15,105 nt of DNA. It comes from Candidatus Roizmanbacteria bacterium CG_4_9_14_0_8_um_filter_34_12. GTDB lineage: Bacteria > Patescibacteriota > Microgenomatia > UBA1406 > GWC2-37-13. Below the pieces are notes generated by a model. The model was not told the DNA's origin. It worked only from the letters and a program-made list of their open reading frames with translations, and did no database searches. The position numbers were made by a program, and so were the translations under genes. This document shows, in pieces, positions 14,506 to 15,105 of this stretch (the first letter of the stretch is position 1; the number at the start of each line of letters is the position of its first letter). The stretch covers positions 1 to 15,105 of the forward strand of contig PFTH01000171.1 in the NCBI GenBank assembly GCA_002789465.1. Reading direction: 5' to 3'.

Positions 14506-15105
14506 TTTTTGTTTTTAATGACTTAATAATCTTTTCTACAGTTTCTTTTTCATTCCACGGATATTCTTTTTTTCCTCTGCATAAGCTTTTTTCATGTGCT
14601 TTACCGGTTAACACTATAATATCCCCGAATTGAGCCATTTCTATTGCTTTACTTATTGCATCAATCCTTCTTTCAATCATAGTATAACTTTTGTTAACAA
14701 ATTTAATCCCTTCCCCAATTTGTTCACATATTTTATACAAATCTTCTGTCCGATAATCTTCTTCTGTTAAAATAATTACATCAGAATTCATCGCGCTTAC
14801 CCTTCCCATTTCATAACGCTTGCTTGAATCCCGTAAACCAGCTGCACCAAAAACATGAATTAATCTTCCTGATCTTTTTAAATATTTTTTTCTAACTTCT
14901 GACAATAACTGCAATAATGCATTTGGGGTATGAGCAAAATCAATCATTACTTTGAATTCTTTATCATAAACCAGCTCCCACCTTCCCTCTGGTAACTGAA
15001 ATGTTTTCATTGCCTTTAAAATTATTTCTTCGGATACTCCTAGTTCTCGGCAGACCTTATAAGCCGCAGCGTAATTATATCGATTAAATTTCGTCAATTC
15101 AGGTA
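14492..15105 (-). CDS. murE: UDP-MurNAc-tripeptide synthetase MurE, C-terminal part (5' end outside window)
   Basis: MurE adds the third stem residue (meso-diaminopimelate or another diamino acid) to UDP-MurNAc-L-Ala-D-Glu. Only about 204 codons are present. The frame is open to the right edge, reading P-E-L before TKFNRYN, the conserved FN.YN.AAA helix. A TTG at 15097 is therefore internal, not the start. Visible motifs are DFAHTPNALLQLL, FGAAGLRDSSKRYEMG and GKAHEKSLCRGKKEYPW near the end. The amino-acid selectivity motif, DNPR in meso-DAP enzymes, aligns with EDYR in LTEEDYRTED; Arg is kept but the rest differs. The third residue cannot be assigned with confidence. Confidence 0.93.
   Translation of the reverse strand, partial: PELTKFNRYNYAAAYKVCRELGVSEEIILKAMKTFQLPEGRWELVYDKEFKVMIDFAHTPNALLQLLSEVRKKYLKRSGRLIHVFGAAGLRDSSKRYEMGRVSAMNSDVIILTEEDYRTEDLYKICEQIGEGIKFVNKSYTMIERRIDAISKAIEMAQFGDIIVLTGKAHEKSLCRGKKEYPWNEKETVEKIIKSLKTKNVKN

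Overview
This window is one long minus-strand division and cell-wall (dcw) cluster. Read in the direction of transcription (high to low coordinate) the order is murE (5' end cut by the window edge), murC, murB, murA, yvcK, dgkA, mraY, fic, murD, ftsW, murG, ftsQ, ftsA, ftsZ. A broken MazG-like gene follows, then a REP-like hairpin at the left edge. No tRNA, rRNA, CRISPR array or intact transposase gene was seen.

The DNA is AT-rich and the genes are tightly packed. Adjacent genes overlap by 4 to 38 nt or are separated by only 3 to 10 nt, except around fic and between ftsA and ftsZ. TGA is used as a stop (murA and murD both end in ATGA overlaps), so the code is the standard bacterial one. The enzymes keep their core motifs but share lineage-specific departures: a shortened MurG glycine loop, HLW instead of HHH in MraY, an EDYR motif in MurE, Gly and Cys at two MurB catalytic positions, and a MurC with an Mpl-like centre. 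Together with scarce Shine-Dalgarno sequences, this suggests a Candidate Phyla Radiation (Patescibacteria) organism. That placement is inference from gene style, not from a marker phylogeny.

Pathway logic: MurA and MurB make UDP-MurNAc. MurC, MurD and MurE add the first three stem residues; murF and ddl are not in the window. MraY and MurG build lipid I and lipid II on undecaprenyl phosphate, which DgkA can regenerate from undecaprenol. YvcK is a UDP-sugar-binding morphology and carbon-flux factor. FtsW polymerises lipid II at the septum, and FtsQ, FtsA and FtsZ form the divisome core.

The parts that stand out are: (i) a class II Fic adenylyltransferase gene between mraY and murD, with its own near-consensus sigma-70 promoter and a paired-hairpin leader; (ii) a 139-nt MITE-like element between ftsA and ftsZ with 37-nt imperfect terminal inverted repeats, whose repeat unit supplies the ftsZ Shine-Dalgarno sequence; (iii) a perfect 26-bp palindrome downstream of ftsZ; (iv) a frameshifted and truncated MazG-like relic ending in a REP-like hairpin; (v) a recurring ATATG start context in place of Shine-Dalgarno sites.
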